Shown: one piece after another, positions 31,999 through 38,841 of the stretch
Layout of the letters: every line of letters starts with the position of its first letter
Numbering within the stretch: the first letter of the stretch is position 1
Assembly: GCA_038250235.1 (NCBI GenBank)
Contig: JBBSCO010000027.1
Location: 1-38,841, forward strand
Origin: JAAUTS01 sp038250235
Lineage (GTDB): Bacteria; Verrucomicrobiota; Verrucomicrobiia; Methylacidiphilales; JAAUTS01
Direction of reading: 5' to 3'
Length of the DNA stretch: 38,841 bases
Program-made: the position numbers and the translations under genes
Notes under the pieces: generated by a model
The model's input: only the letters and a program-made list of their open reading frames with translations
Told to the model about the DNA's origin: nothing
Database searches by the model: none

Positions 31999-33033
31999 AT
32001 GCGCAGCACCCCTTACACGACGGGACGGGAAGAACTCGAAAACAAAATTGATGATCTGATCACCTCTGCCGGGATCCATTCCGATCCGGAATTCTACCGG
32101 GAAATGCTGGTCACGGTCTTAAAATTTGCCGGGGACAACCCCCACCCAAAAAACATCAAGCTCTTCAACAGCGCCATTAAGGAAATGCGTTACGCCAACA
32201 AGGTGTTCCAACCCTACGAAGGCGTCAAAAAAATCAGTATCTTCGGCTCCGCCCGCACCCACGAAAGCACAGCCGAATACCAGACAGCAGAGTCTTTTGC
32301 CCGTCTGATGATGGAATCCGGTTATATGGTCATCACCGGAGGTGGACACGGCATCATGGGAGCCGCCCAGGCCGGGGCAGGCAGGGAGCGTGGATTCGCC
32401 CTGAATATCCAACTGCCTTTCGAACAGCAACCAAACAGCACCATCGCCGGAGACCCCAAACTGATCAACTTCCGCTACTTCTTCACCCGCAAACTGAACT
32501 TCGTCAAAAATTCCAATGCCATCGCACTTCTACCCGGCGGCTTTGGCACCATGGATGAAGGTTTTGAAGCCATCACCCTCATTCAAACCGGCAAGGCCCC
32601 GATCATTCCCATTGTCCTGGTCGATGCTCCGGGCGGTAACTTCTGGCGAACCTTCAATCACTACATCCAGGAACACCTGCTTAACGACGGCCTGATCTCC
32701 GAGGAGGACTTCAATCTCTTCAAACTGACCGACAATATCAACGAGGCCCGCAAAGAAATCATCAATTTCTACTACAATTTCCATTCCTATCGCTATGTGA
32801 GGGATGAGCTGGTCATCCGCACCCAACGGGAAATCCCCCCCGCAGCCGTCACCCGCCTGCTGGAAGATTTTCACGACATCCTGACCGAAGAGGATTCCCT
32901 GCGCACCTGCTCCTTTCTGCCGGAAGAAATCAACGAACCGGAAATCGCCCATCTCCCACGCCTCTGCCTCAAGTTCAACCGCAGAAACCACGGACGTCTT
33001 CGCCTCCTGATCGACAGGTTGAATCTATTTTGA
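31999..33033 (+). CDS. LOG-family (TIGR00730-type) Rossmann-fold protein
   Basis: Protein of 344 residues. The core carries the lysine decarboxylase-like/LOG signatures ISIFGSART (79-87), ITGGGHGIMGAAQAGA (112-127) and ALLPGGFGTMDEGFEA (176-191). The PGGxGTxxE motif is the active site of cytokinin riboside 5'-monophosphate phosphoribohydrolases, which in bacteria probably cleave nucleoside monophosphates. The N-terminal 75 residues and C-terminal 100 residues are extra compared with the short LOG type, so this is the longer bacterial variant whose substrate is unclear. It has its own promoter-like boxes. Confidence 0.88.
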   Translation: MRSTPYTTGREELENKIDDLITSAGIHSDPEFYREMLVTVLKFAGDNPHPKNIKLFNSAIKEMRYANKVFQPYEGVKKISIFGSARTHESTAEYQTAESFARLMMESGYMVITGGGHGIMGAAQAGAGRERGFALNIQLPFEQQPNSTIAGDPKLINFRYFFTRKLNFVKNSNAIALLPGGFGTMDEGFEAITLIQTGKAPIIPIVLVDAPGGNFWRTFNHYIQEHLLNDGLISEEDFNLFKLTDNINEARKEIINFYYNFHSYRYVRDELVIRTQREIPPAAVTRLLEDFHDILTEEDSLRTCSFLPEEINEPEIAHLPRLCLKFNRRNHGRLRLLIDRLNLF

Positions 33034-33037
33034 TCGT

Positions 33038-33916
33038 TTATTGCGAACAACGTTTTTCGAGGGCGTCGAGCTTCCTGATCGTTGTTTCAATTTCTTTTTG
33101 GTCTTTACGTTGATAGGCCAGCATGAGCAGGCCATTCACTCCCAGTCCTTATGTCTGGGGATTTTCCGCCAGAATGGCGCAGATTTCCCTGGCTTTATCA
33201 TCCCATCGCTTCACGGCTGCATAATTCGCCATTGCGGAAAGGGCATCCGTGGAGGAGCGCGAGGCAGCCAATGCCATACGCCAATGCAAATCATCCGCCT
33301 TGGCATCGCCAAGCTCATAATTTGCCCGGCATAGATAGAGGAGTCGGATGTTTTCAGGGAGGGCGTCTTCCGCCTCCAACAAAAATAACCGCCACTCAGA
33401 CCATTCTTTCCTTGCCCCAAGAATATCCAGATAAATTCTGGCTGCCGCTCCGTTTTTTAAAGACTCCTCCCCCCTATCAATTGTTGAGTGGCATTTATGG
33501 GTCCGTTATCCAGGATCCAACGCGTTAGGATCAATCGTTGCTTGTCTTCCAGGGATTTTCCAAATTTTACCCAGGCGGCTTCCTTCTCCCTGATGCCTCC
33601 CGGCCTTTCTGAAAAAGCCAAAAGACTCCGCCAAAATCCGTTGTTCCAGGCTGGAAAACGGATGTGAACGCAGGAGCTCAATCAATGGCTTGTTTTGTGA
33701 TGTGGGCCTGTCTTTTGCACCTGCCAGGATCACCTCCGCAGACACCCCCACCATTGAATCAGAACGCATTTTCTGCCAAAGCCAATCCAAAGCAATTTGC
33801 TGCTCGTTCTCTATACCTGGAAGCATCACCTCATGGGTGTAAAACACTGTATCTGCACGGACAAAACAGGAGAAAACCTTGATCAAAAAAATACCCGATA
33901 ACAAGCCTAAGAGCAA
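33038..33916 (-). pseudogene. Decayed gene for a TPR-like membrane-anchored protein
   Basis: Three frames in succession on the minus strand read as one protein. Part 1 starts at 33916 with a hydrophobic segment (LLGLLSGIFLIKVFSCFV) and runs to RILAESFGFFRKAG near 33600. A shift at a CCGGGAGG stretch leads to part 2 (GIREKEAAWVKFGKSLEDKQ ... NATQQLIGG). A second shift in a run of six C (33469-33474, plus strand) leads to part 3 (AAARIYLDILGARKEWSEWR and a TPR-like LYLCRANYELGDAKADDLHW). A TAA at 33149-33151 interrupts part 3, but the same frame continues for 36 sensible codons to a TAA at 33038. Two frameshifts and one stop indicate a dead gene, unless they are sequence errors. Confidence 0.7.
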
Positions 33917-33952
33917 CCCTGTAAATCAGCCTGCTTTTAATTCCCAAAGGCC

Positions 33953-33981
33953 TTGTTGATTAACTCCAACACCAGTAGAAT
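33953..33981 (+). promoter_or_regulatory. Leaderless promoter of the small L,D-transpeptidase gene
   Basis: TTGTTG (33953-33958), a 17-bp spacer and TAGAAT (33976-33981) end exactly 6 nt before the ATG at 33988. Confidence 0.55.
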
Positions 33982-33987
33982 CTATCC

Positions 33988-34446
33988 ATGCCCGGCCTCC
34001 ATCTGGAAGTTCTGATTGCCGAACAAAAAGCCAGACTCTGGCGGGATAGGAGCCTGCTCTGGGAATCCTGCTGCTCAACTTCCCGATTCGGCACAGGTTG
34101 CGGCAGTGGGACATACCAGACCCCATTGGGCCTTTTCCACCTTGCCAAAAAAATCGGGCAGGACTCGCCCATAGGCACCGTTTTCAAAGGCCGGGTCCCT
34201 ACCGGTGCAATCTGGACCCCCGCCCAAATCACAGATGAAGACCTTGTCCTGACCCGCATCCTCTGGCTGGCTGGTGACGAAGCCCACAACGTCAACACCA
34301 AGAACCGCTATATCTATTTCCACGGTACTAACCACGAAGCCCTTTTAGGAACTCCCGCCAGTCATGGCTGCATCCGACTTTCCAACGCCGATATCCTCAC
34401 GATTTTCGATCTGGTCGAAGTGGGAACTCCCGTCCAAATCTTTTGA
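33988..34446 (+). CDS. Small L,D-transpeptidase (YkuD) family protein
   Basis: Protein of 152 residues made up of a single YkuD domain. It begins with the strand LHLEVLIAEQKARLWRDRSL, has the TPLGLFHLAKKIG segment, and the active site HGTNHEALLGTPASHGCIRL (His112, His126, Cys128). YkuD enzymes crosslink peptidoglycan through a Cys nucleophile in the periplasm. This one has no signal peptide or transmembrane segment. Either it is exported by another route or it acts on a cytoplasmic substrate. The start fits the promoter box at 33976, so a missed N-terminal signal is unlikely. Confidence 0.88.
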   Translation: MPGLHLEVLIAEQKARLWRDRSLLWESCCSTSRFGTGCGSGTYQTPLGLFHLAKKIGQDSPIGTVFKGRVPTGAIWTPAQITDEDLVLTRILWLAGDEAHNVNTKNRYIYFHGTNHEALLGTPASHGCIRLSNADILTIFDLVEVGTPVQIF

Positions 34447-34491
34447 CGCAGCTCAAGAAAGCAGTCGTTTCTTCGCTAATCCTTTTTCATG

Positions 34492-34528
34492 CTTGCGCCT
34501 TTGCACCTTCGCGCCTTTGCGTTACCTT
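34492..34528 (+). repeat. Octamer tandem repeat with promoter-like boxes before the HAD-Nudix gene
   Basis: Units are CTTGCGC (34492-34498), CTTTGCAC (34499-34506), CTTCGCGC (34507-34514) and CTTTGCGT (34515-34522), then TA. The layout is identical to 2989-3021. TTGCAC (34501-34506) and TACCTT (34523-34528), 16 bp apart, could act as promoter; the latter ends 5 nt before the ATG at 34534. Confidence 0.7.
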
Positions 34529-34533
34529 CCTCT

Positions 34534-35601
34534 ATGCCTGTTGTCAAAAATATCATCTTCGACTGGTCCGGCACCCTGGCCGACGACTTCCAACCCGTGC
34601 TGGAAGCAACCAATGAAATCTTCAAACAGTATGGAAAGGCCGCCTTTACGGCCGGGGAGTTTCGGGAAAAGTTTTTCCTTCCCTTTACCGAATTCTATAA
34701 AATCCACCTGCCCGAAGCCACCATGATCCAGTTGGATCATTATTACCACAGCTCTTTCAAGCTACTGCAGGAAAACATCCCCCTTCTTCCCCATGCCCGG
34801 GATATTCTGGATTATTGTCAGAGCCAGAAGATGAAAATCTTTCTGCTCAGCACCATCCACGCCGAGCACTATGAAGTCCAGGCTACCCGTCTTGGAGTGA
34901 AAGACTATTTCACCAAAGCCTACGTTCAGGCTTTGGACAAACGCAAAACCATCCACTTGCTCCTGGCCGAATGGGATCTCGACCCCGCCGAAACACTCTT
35001 TGTCGGCGACATGCAGCACGATATCGAGACCGCCAAACATGGCGGCGTCCGCAGTTGCGGAGTGCTGACAGGATACGACTCACTGGAAAAACTCAAAAAA
35101 GTGGAACCAGACCTCATCTTCATGGACCTGGTCGGTCTTCTCCACTATCTACAACACCATCGGGATGAACCGCCTTACCGTCCCCTCGCCACAGTAGGAG
35201 CCCTCATCGTCAATGAAAAGAAGGAGGTTCTCATGGTCCACACCTTTAAGTGGAGCAATCTCTGGGGGATTCCCGGCGGTAAAATCAAGACCAACGAAAA
35301 ACATGAAGACGCCCTGATCCGTGAAGTAAAAGAGGAAACCAGCCTCGACATCCACGATATCCGGTTCGTCATGATCCAGGATTGTATCGGCTCCAAAGAG
35401 TTCTACCGCCCCGCCCACTTTCTCCTGCTCAACTACATCGTCCACACAAAGCAGACGGAGGTTGCTCTCAATGATGAAGCGGATGATTACCGATGGGTGA
35501 GTTATGAAGATGCCTACAAACTGCCCATCAACACACCGACACGCATCCTGCTGGATGCCTGCCGGGACTATTTTAGGATTGTGCCAAGCGACAGTGCATA
35601 G
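34534..35601 (+). CDS. HAD-like hydrolase fused to a Nudix hydrolase
   Basis: Protein of 355 residues. Start at ATG 34534; the frame is open upstream only through the octamer repeat. Residues 1-215 are a HAD domain with motif 1 FDWSGTLAD (Asp10), a motif 2-like IFLLSTIH and motif 4 FVGDMQHDIETAK. The second Asp of the normal DxD is Ser12, as in DxA/S-type HAD enzymes such as phosphonatase rather than common phosphatases. Residues 222-355 are a Nudix domain, with GGKIKTNEKHEDALIREVKE and then ET; the final Gly of the Nudix box is Ser. The two domains may act on successive phosphorylated nucleotides or sugars. No pathway neighbour helps. The domain assignment is firm, the substrate unknown. Confidence 0.88.
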   Translation: MPVVKNIIFDWSGTLADDFQPVLEATNEIFKQYGKAAFTAGEFREKFFLPFTEFYKIHLPEATMIQLDHYYHSSFKLLQENIPLLPHARDILDYCQSQKMKIFLLSTIHAEHYEVQATRLGVKDYFTKAYVQALDKRKTIHLLLAEWDLDPAETLFVGDMQHDIETAKHGGVRSCGVLTGYDSLEKLKKVEPDLIFMDLVGLLHYLQHHRDEPPYRPLATVGALIVNEKKEVLMVHTFKWSNLWGIPGGKIKTNEKHEDALIREVKEETSLDIHDIRFVMIQDCIGSKEFYRPAHFLLLNYIVHTKQTEVALNDEADDYRWVSYEDAYKLPINTPTRILLDACRDYFRIVPSDSA

Positions 35602-35752
35602 GCAGACCTGTAAACCAGCGGCGTTGACGTGGGTGCTCCTACCGTCAGATTCCTGCCCTGTCGGATCAACGCCCCGGCATACAACTACGCCATCCAGGTC
35701 TCATTCGTCGGCCAGTAATTTCACTGTGCTGTTATTAGGAAAGACAAAGGCC

Positions 35753-36181
35753 CTAACTGAGGCTTTCACCGCGCTCAAGTCTGGTCAAAGCATCCACATC
35801 AATTCGGTCCTTCTCCCGAAAACTTGATGACTTGGCGGAAATAAGCTGGCGGCGACTGAGATGCCTGATCTCTCTTTCCAGGTTTCTAAATCCGAATACC
35901 TCTGACTGGGGAAACTGCTCTTCATAGGTTTTGCCGTCCATAAGGGTGAAAATGTCCACCGGACAATCCTCCTCCGCAACACGGACACAACCGGGTTCCA
36001 GGGGCATGTCTTCCAAAGTGATGCCTCCCCCGAATCCTTCTCCCAACTCCGCCATCGCGGCAGACAAAGCCTTGATGTTGTCTTCACTGGCTCTGAGCAG
36101 AATATCAATAACTTCTGTGGTGCGGACAAATCCGCAAAACCCCACGGCTACTCCGTCGCAAACAATAAAATCAACCTGATG
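35753..36181 (-). pseudogene. N-terminally truncated nucleotidyltransferase-like gene
   Basis: The minus frame is open from about 36181 (after a TAG at 36182-36184) to 35753. It reads VDFIVCDGVAVGFCGFVRTT, VIDILLRASEDNIKALSAAM, then VDIFTLMDGKTYEEQF and a good C-terminus, REKDRIDVDALTRLE. This matches small nucleotidyltransferase-fold proteins that normally start about 25 residues earlier and carry GG and DxD motifs. Here the first Gly is Asp, the DxD is reduced to one Asp, and the N-terminus is cut by the stop. It is probably an inactive remnant. An internal GTG at 36145 could still start a 130-residue product. Confidence 0.55.
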
Positions 36182-36282
36182 CTAAAGAAGCAGGGCTAAA
36201 AAATTTTCGAATGTGGGATCGACGTTCACTATTTTTAAAAGCTTCTTTCCCGAATAAATCCAAGGCAGAACGGCGCAACTTG

Positions 36283-36377
36283 ATGATCCTCGTCAAAGGT
36301 TCACTTTGTTTGGCCGTACCAGTAACTTTTCTTACCATGCTCTCAGGCTGTAGGTTTTTTCATCAAAGAACAATCTG
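36283..36377 (+). pseudogene. Possible lipoprotein signal-peptide remnant
   Basis: ATG 36283 starts a typical lipoprotein signal, MILVKGSLCLAVPVTFLTML followed by the lipobox LSGC. After six more residues the frame runs into the octamer repeat at 36378 and then out of frame through folB. It looks like the first codons of a lipoprotein gene whose rest was lost, perhaps when the repeat arrived. It could also be chance. Confidence 0.3.
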
Positions 36378-36412
36378 CTTTGCGGCCTTGGCAACTTTGC
36401 GTCTTTGCGTTA
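36378..36412 (+). repeat. Octamer tandem repeat upstream of folB
   Basis: Units are CTTTGCGG (36378-36385), CCTTGGCA plus one A (36386-36394), CTTTGCGT (36395-36402) and CTTTGCGT (36403-36410), then TA. It ends 16 nt before the folB ATG and matches the repeats at 2989 and 34492. TAATTT (36411-36416) could be a -10 box. Confidence 0.7.
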
Positions 36413-36428
36413 ATTTTTTCTTTTCTCC

Positions 36429-36785
36429 ATGTCCGACAAAATCTCCATCCAAGGCCTCGAAGTTTGGACCCGCATCGGGGTTCCCGACGCAGAACGCGCG
36501 CGGCCCCAAAAACTGGAAATTTCCGCCTCTTTTTCTGCGGAAACAGTGAAAGAGGCGGCCCACCTTGATGATGTCGCGCTCACGGTGAACTATTTCGATG
36601 TCAGCCAGACCATCCGGCGTGTGACTGAAAGCGGGGAACGCAAATTGATCGAAACCTTGGCGGAGGATCTGGCCTCCGCTCTGCTGGGGGAATTTCCAAT
36701 CAAGGATATCGAAATAGAAATCAGGAAATTCATCATCCCAGAATGCCGTTACGTCAGTCTCCGGATCGAGAGAAAAAGGATCTGA
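36429..36785 (+). CDS. folB: Dihydroneopterin aldolase
   Basis: Cleaves 7,8-dihydroneopterin to 6-hydroxymethyl-dihydropterin and glycolaldehyde in folate synthesis. It is 118 residues, the normal size. It begins ISIQGLEVWTRIGVPDAERA with the conserved Glu22, has NYFDVSQTIR and LIETLAEDLASALL, and ends with IEIRKFIIPECRYVSLRIER, where Lys100 corresponds to the catalytic Lys. The final usual KPxA is replaced by KFII. No other folate gene is adjacent. The upstream region is a run of octamer repeats. Confidence 0.9.
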   Translation: MSDKISIQGLEVWTRIGVPDAERARPQKLEISASFSAETVKEAAHLDDVALTVNYFDVSQTIRRVTESGERKLIETLAEDLASALLGEFPIKDIEIEIRKFIIPECRYVSLRIERKRI

Positions 36786-36792
36786 GATCCTT
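36771..36792 (-). terminator. Hairpin terminator of the beta-barrel gene, overlapping the folB end
   Basis: AAGGATC (36776-36782) and GATCCTT (36786-36792) form a 7-bp stem with a 3-nt loop that contains the folB stop codon. On the minus strand it is followed by a T-run (complement of 36773-36777). It therefore probably ends transcription of the gene at 36810-37757. Confidence 0.55.
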
Positions 36793-36809
36793 CACAAACC
36801 CCAGGATTG

Positions 36810-37757
36810 TTAGAACTTGGCCTTAAGTCCGACCTGGGCGTAAGGGGCCCCGTCTCCGCGGACCCGCGTGTCGGCGCGGTAATAGTCGAGGAGCCGATCC
36901 ACCATCCATCCCCCCTCTGCTTCCAAAGCCACAGCCGGATGAAATTGGTAAACCAATCCAGCACCAGCCCGAATCTCCCGATAACTGACCACCGCGTTGT
37001 TGAGAGCAGGATTCCCCACGTCAGTGCCGAAGTCGCTCCCCGTGCGGTAATTGCCACCCTTAATTTCACCCCCAATGAAAACACCTAGTTGCTCGTTCAC
37101 CTGATATTCCAGCCGCGGCCGGGGCAGAATAAAATTGAGCGTCCAGTCATCGGCAAATTGCCAGCGAACTCCGGCACCGGGAAGAACAGGATATTCGCTA
37201 TTAGGGCTGACAATAAGACCAAAAACCCATTGCAGATCTTTGTTCACGATATAGGAAAAACCCAGAATCATCGGAATGTCGAAATCGCCCGAGTCTATGT
37301 CCTCAAAATCGCTGTAAATGCCCGGTTGGATTTCAAAACGCATGACCCACTTTTCTGAAAGCTCCACATCCGCACCCAGAACAAGGGCCGTGCTCTGCAG
37401 CGTGTCGGGAATAGGGGCTCCCGCTGTGTTGCCAAAGGAATACCGATCCCAGGACACTCCGGTGCGCAGTTGCCAACCTTTGGAAACAGGCACCGAGGCC
37501 ACATAATTAAAAGTGGCGAACTGCTCCTCGGTTTTCCCCAGATCACGATCGCCTTGCCGCATATCCGCTCCGGCCACAAAAGAATATCCAGTGCTGACTT
37601 CATGCGAGACAGTTGCGGATTTCTTGGACGGCTCGGTTTCCACTTTCATCCAATCCGGTTCGGTGCTTTTGCCTTGATCAGCCAGAAGAACCCGGCCAGG
37701 TAGTAGGAAAACCAGAAAAAGAATAGACAAAGAGAATCGATGGGTGCTGTTTTTCAT
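36810..37757 (-). CDS. Outer-membrane beta-barrel protein (DUF6268-like)
   Basis: Protein of 315 residues with a signal peptide (SLSILFLVFLLPGRVLLADQ). The mature part is a series of amphipathic beta strands with alternating aromatic residues: STGYSFVAGADMRQ, GWQLRTGVSWDRYSFG, KWVMRFEIQPGIYSDF, LQWVFGLIVSPNSEYPVLPG, AGVRWQFADDWTLNFILPRP. It ends in Phe (QVGLKAKF), the usual C-terminal signal of outer-membrane barrels. I place it tentatively with DUF6268-type outer-membrane proteins. No transport substrate can be named. It faces folB convergently, with a shared hairpin. Confidence 0.75.
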   Translation of the reverse strand: MKNSTHRFSLSILFLVFLLPGRVLLADQGKSTEPDWMKVETEPSKKSATVSHEVSTGYSFVAGADMRQGDRDLGKTEEQFATFNYVASVPVSKGWQLRTGVSWDRYSFGNTAGAPIPDTLQSTALVLGADVELSEKWVMRFEIQPGIYSDFEDIDSGDFDIPMILGFSYIVNKDLQWVFGLIVSPNSEYPVLPGAGVRWQFADDWTLNFILPRPRLEYQVNEQLGVFIGGEIKGGNYRTGSDFGTDVGNPALNNAVVSYREIRAGAGLVYQFHPAVALEAEGGWMVDRLLDYYRADTRVRGDGAPYAQVGLKAKF

Positions 37758-37856
37758 AAATACAGCTTCAAACGTTTCACACTGGGAGGGAAAGTCAAAT
37801 TTTAAAGAGTCCTGTTAGGAATCAGCCCTGAAGCCTTTTGTTCCATCCAGGATGCC

Positions 37857-38841
37857 CTATTTTTTTTCGCCCAACAATAGAGACTTCTTGGCGTAACTCG
37901 GGGCATTGCCTTTTTTTATCTCAGCATCAAAATCCAAATCACTTTCCGCCAGTTGGAAAAGGGGGAGAACAGGGCGTTCGTTGTGGTCTTTCTGATATTT
38001 TCCGTCACGCGTCTCTACCAGAAGAAAGGCGCAAAAGAATCCACCCGGGCGCTCGCCCAGCAGCACTTCGATTTTCTGGACATCCCCGCTGTTCAGATCC
38101 ATCCACTCGCCATAAGCCAGCCAACCATTTCCAACCTTGTGATTTTTTTCGATTGTTTGTTTCACTTTGGAAAGCGGATCCTTTTCACTGATCTCACCGA
38201 CGATACCCCCTCTACTGCCGTCCAACACCGTCTCTCCGTTCACCCTAACCATGAGTATATCATCCGCATAGCCGACAAAACGATACCCGTTTGTTTCCGG
38301 AACGCGAAAATTTCCCTCATACAGAATCAACCAATAGGCAGGCTGCACCTCATTCTCCACGGCAAAAGCTTTGGGTGCTCCAGCGGCCTGTTGCACAGGA
38401 ATAAAAAGCTGGGTGGCAAAAACGGGCTGCGAGGCCTTGTAAAAATTTTTCAAAACCGAGAGACTCCAATTTTTTCTCTCAAACTCACGAACTACATTAA
38501 AATACTCCGTGCTCGCCATGCCGCTGGGTTTACGGTCTGGGGTTTGCTTCAGATCATAAAAACTCCCCTGCAGGGTGCCGTCCGAACGTGTCAGGTCACC
38601 AAAAGGATTTTTCATCCGGGGAGGCCCCTTACCCGTTCCGCTTCCCGACCCCCCTCCCCCGCCTCCAGCCGAGACCTTTCCAACGCTTCCTATGGAAGGG
38701 GCCGTGTTAACCATCCAGGAAGAAGTTGCAACTGGAGTGTTCACAGCCATCACATCCATGGAATTTTCCACTGAGGCTGTCGGCGATTCCACGGAATCCA
38801 TGGGTAAATCCAGGCTGGCCGCAGCCCCGGGATCCGGCAGG
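37857..38841 (-). CDS. PA14-like domain protein, 5' end outside the window
   Basis: The frame is open to the right window edge, so the N-terminus is missing; at least 327 residues are present. The N-terminal part visible is low-complexity Ser/Thr/Val followed by a Gly/Ser stretch (GGGGGGSGSGTGKG). The main part resembles a PA14-type beta domain: LQGSFYDLKQTPDRKPSG, then YEGNFRVPETNGYRFVGYAD, DILMVRVNGETVLDGSRG, and WMDLNSGDVQKIEVLLGERP. PA14 domains bind carbohydrates and are frequent in surface proteins of Verrucomicrobiota and Planctomycetota. A membrane anchor or signal may lie in the missing part. It ends in a lysine-rich tail (SYAKKSLLLGEKK). Confidence 0.75.
   Translation of the reverse strand, partial: LPDPGAAASLDLPMDSVESPTASVENSMDVMAVNTPVATSSWMVNTAPSIGSVGKVSAGGGGGGSGSGTGKGPPRMKNPFGDLTRSDGTLQGSFYDLKQTPDRKPSGMASTEYFNVVREFERKNWSLSVLKNFYKASQPVFATQLFIPVQQAAGAPKAFAVENEVQPAYWLILYEGNFRVPETNGYRFVGYADDILMVRVNGETVLDGSRGGIVGEISEKDPLSKVKQTIEKNHKVGNGWLAYGEWMDLNSGDVQKIEVLLGERPGGFFCAFLLVETRDGKYQKDHNERPVLPLFQLAESDLDFDAEIKKGNAPSYAKKSLLLGEKK

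Overview
The window looks like a chromosomal segment of a Gram-negative bacterium of the PVC group, most likely Verrucomicrobiota. Evidence is the overall look of the proteins (ketol-acid reductoisomerase, a DUF4912 protein, a GYF-domain membrane protein, a PA14-like surface protein), lipoprotein and outer-membrane signals, and few strong Shine-Dalgarno sites. This assignment is an inference; no rRNA or marker-gene comparison was possible. No tRNA, rRNA or intact insertion sequence was found.

Layout. 1-1152: end of a CRISPR locus. Three 36-bp repeats with 30-bp spacers run off the left edge. They abut a type I-C-like 32-bp repeat, then a Phd/PIN toxin-antitoxin pair, then a degenerate I-C-like repeat. 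1264-6185: a terminator, ilvC and ilvH on the minus strand, a divergent aldo/keto reductase, and a two-gene SPFH (band 7) membrane operon. 6186-7310: a patch of gene remnants. 7351-9056: two membrane proteins of unknown role. 9054-9739: an inverted-repeat element and a non-coding, possibly structured stretch. 9740-13890: a thioredoxin-like lipoprotein without the first active-site Cys, and the minus-strand operon hisF-trpE-trpG-hydrolase. 14077-21092: a plus-strand run with a DUF4912 protein, HtrA protease, a zinc-ribbon protein, a proline-rich exported protein, CofH (deazaflavin synthesis) and an ankyrin/L,D-transpeptidase lipoprotein. 21135-25597: glnD and a GAF histidine kinase, overlapping by 4 bp on the minus strand. 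25676-29750: a tight plus operon pdxJ-acpS-nnr-sugar transferase. 29827-36785: rlmN, metF, a LOG-family protein, a second L,D-transpeptidase, a HAD-Nudix fusion and folB, with two decayed genes between them. 36810-38841: an outer-membrane beta-barrel protein and the 3' part of a PA14-like protein on the minus strand.

Most genes are housekeeping: branched-chain amino acids, tryptophan, histidine, pyridoxal phosphate, folate, one-carbon metabolism, cofactor repair, envelope proteolysis and cell-wall crosslinking.

Two genome-scale signals stand out. First, many first-of-unit genes have a TANNNT-like -10 box ending exactly 6 nt before the start codon, often with a TTGNNN box about 17 bp further upstream. 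This points to leaderless mRNAs. Second, an 8-bp tandem repeat, (CTTTGCGT)n followed by TA, lies directly upstream of three unrelated genes and in two of them supplies the promoter-like boxes. The other notable region is the mixed CRISPR/toxin-antitoxin junction at the left end.
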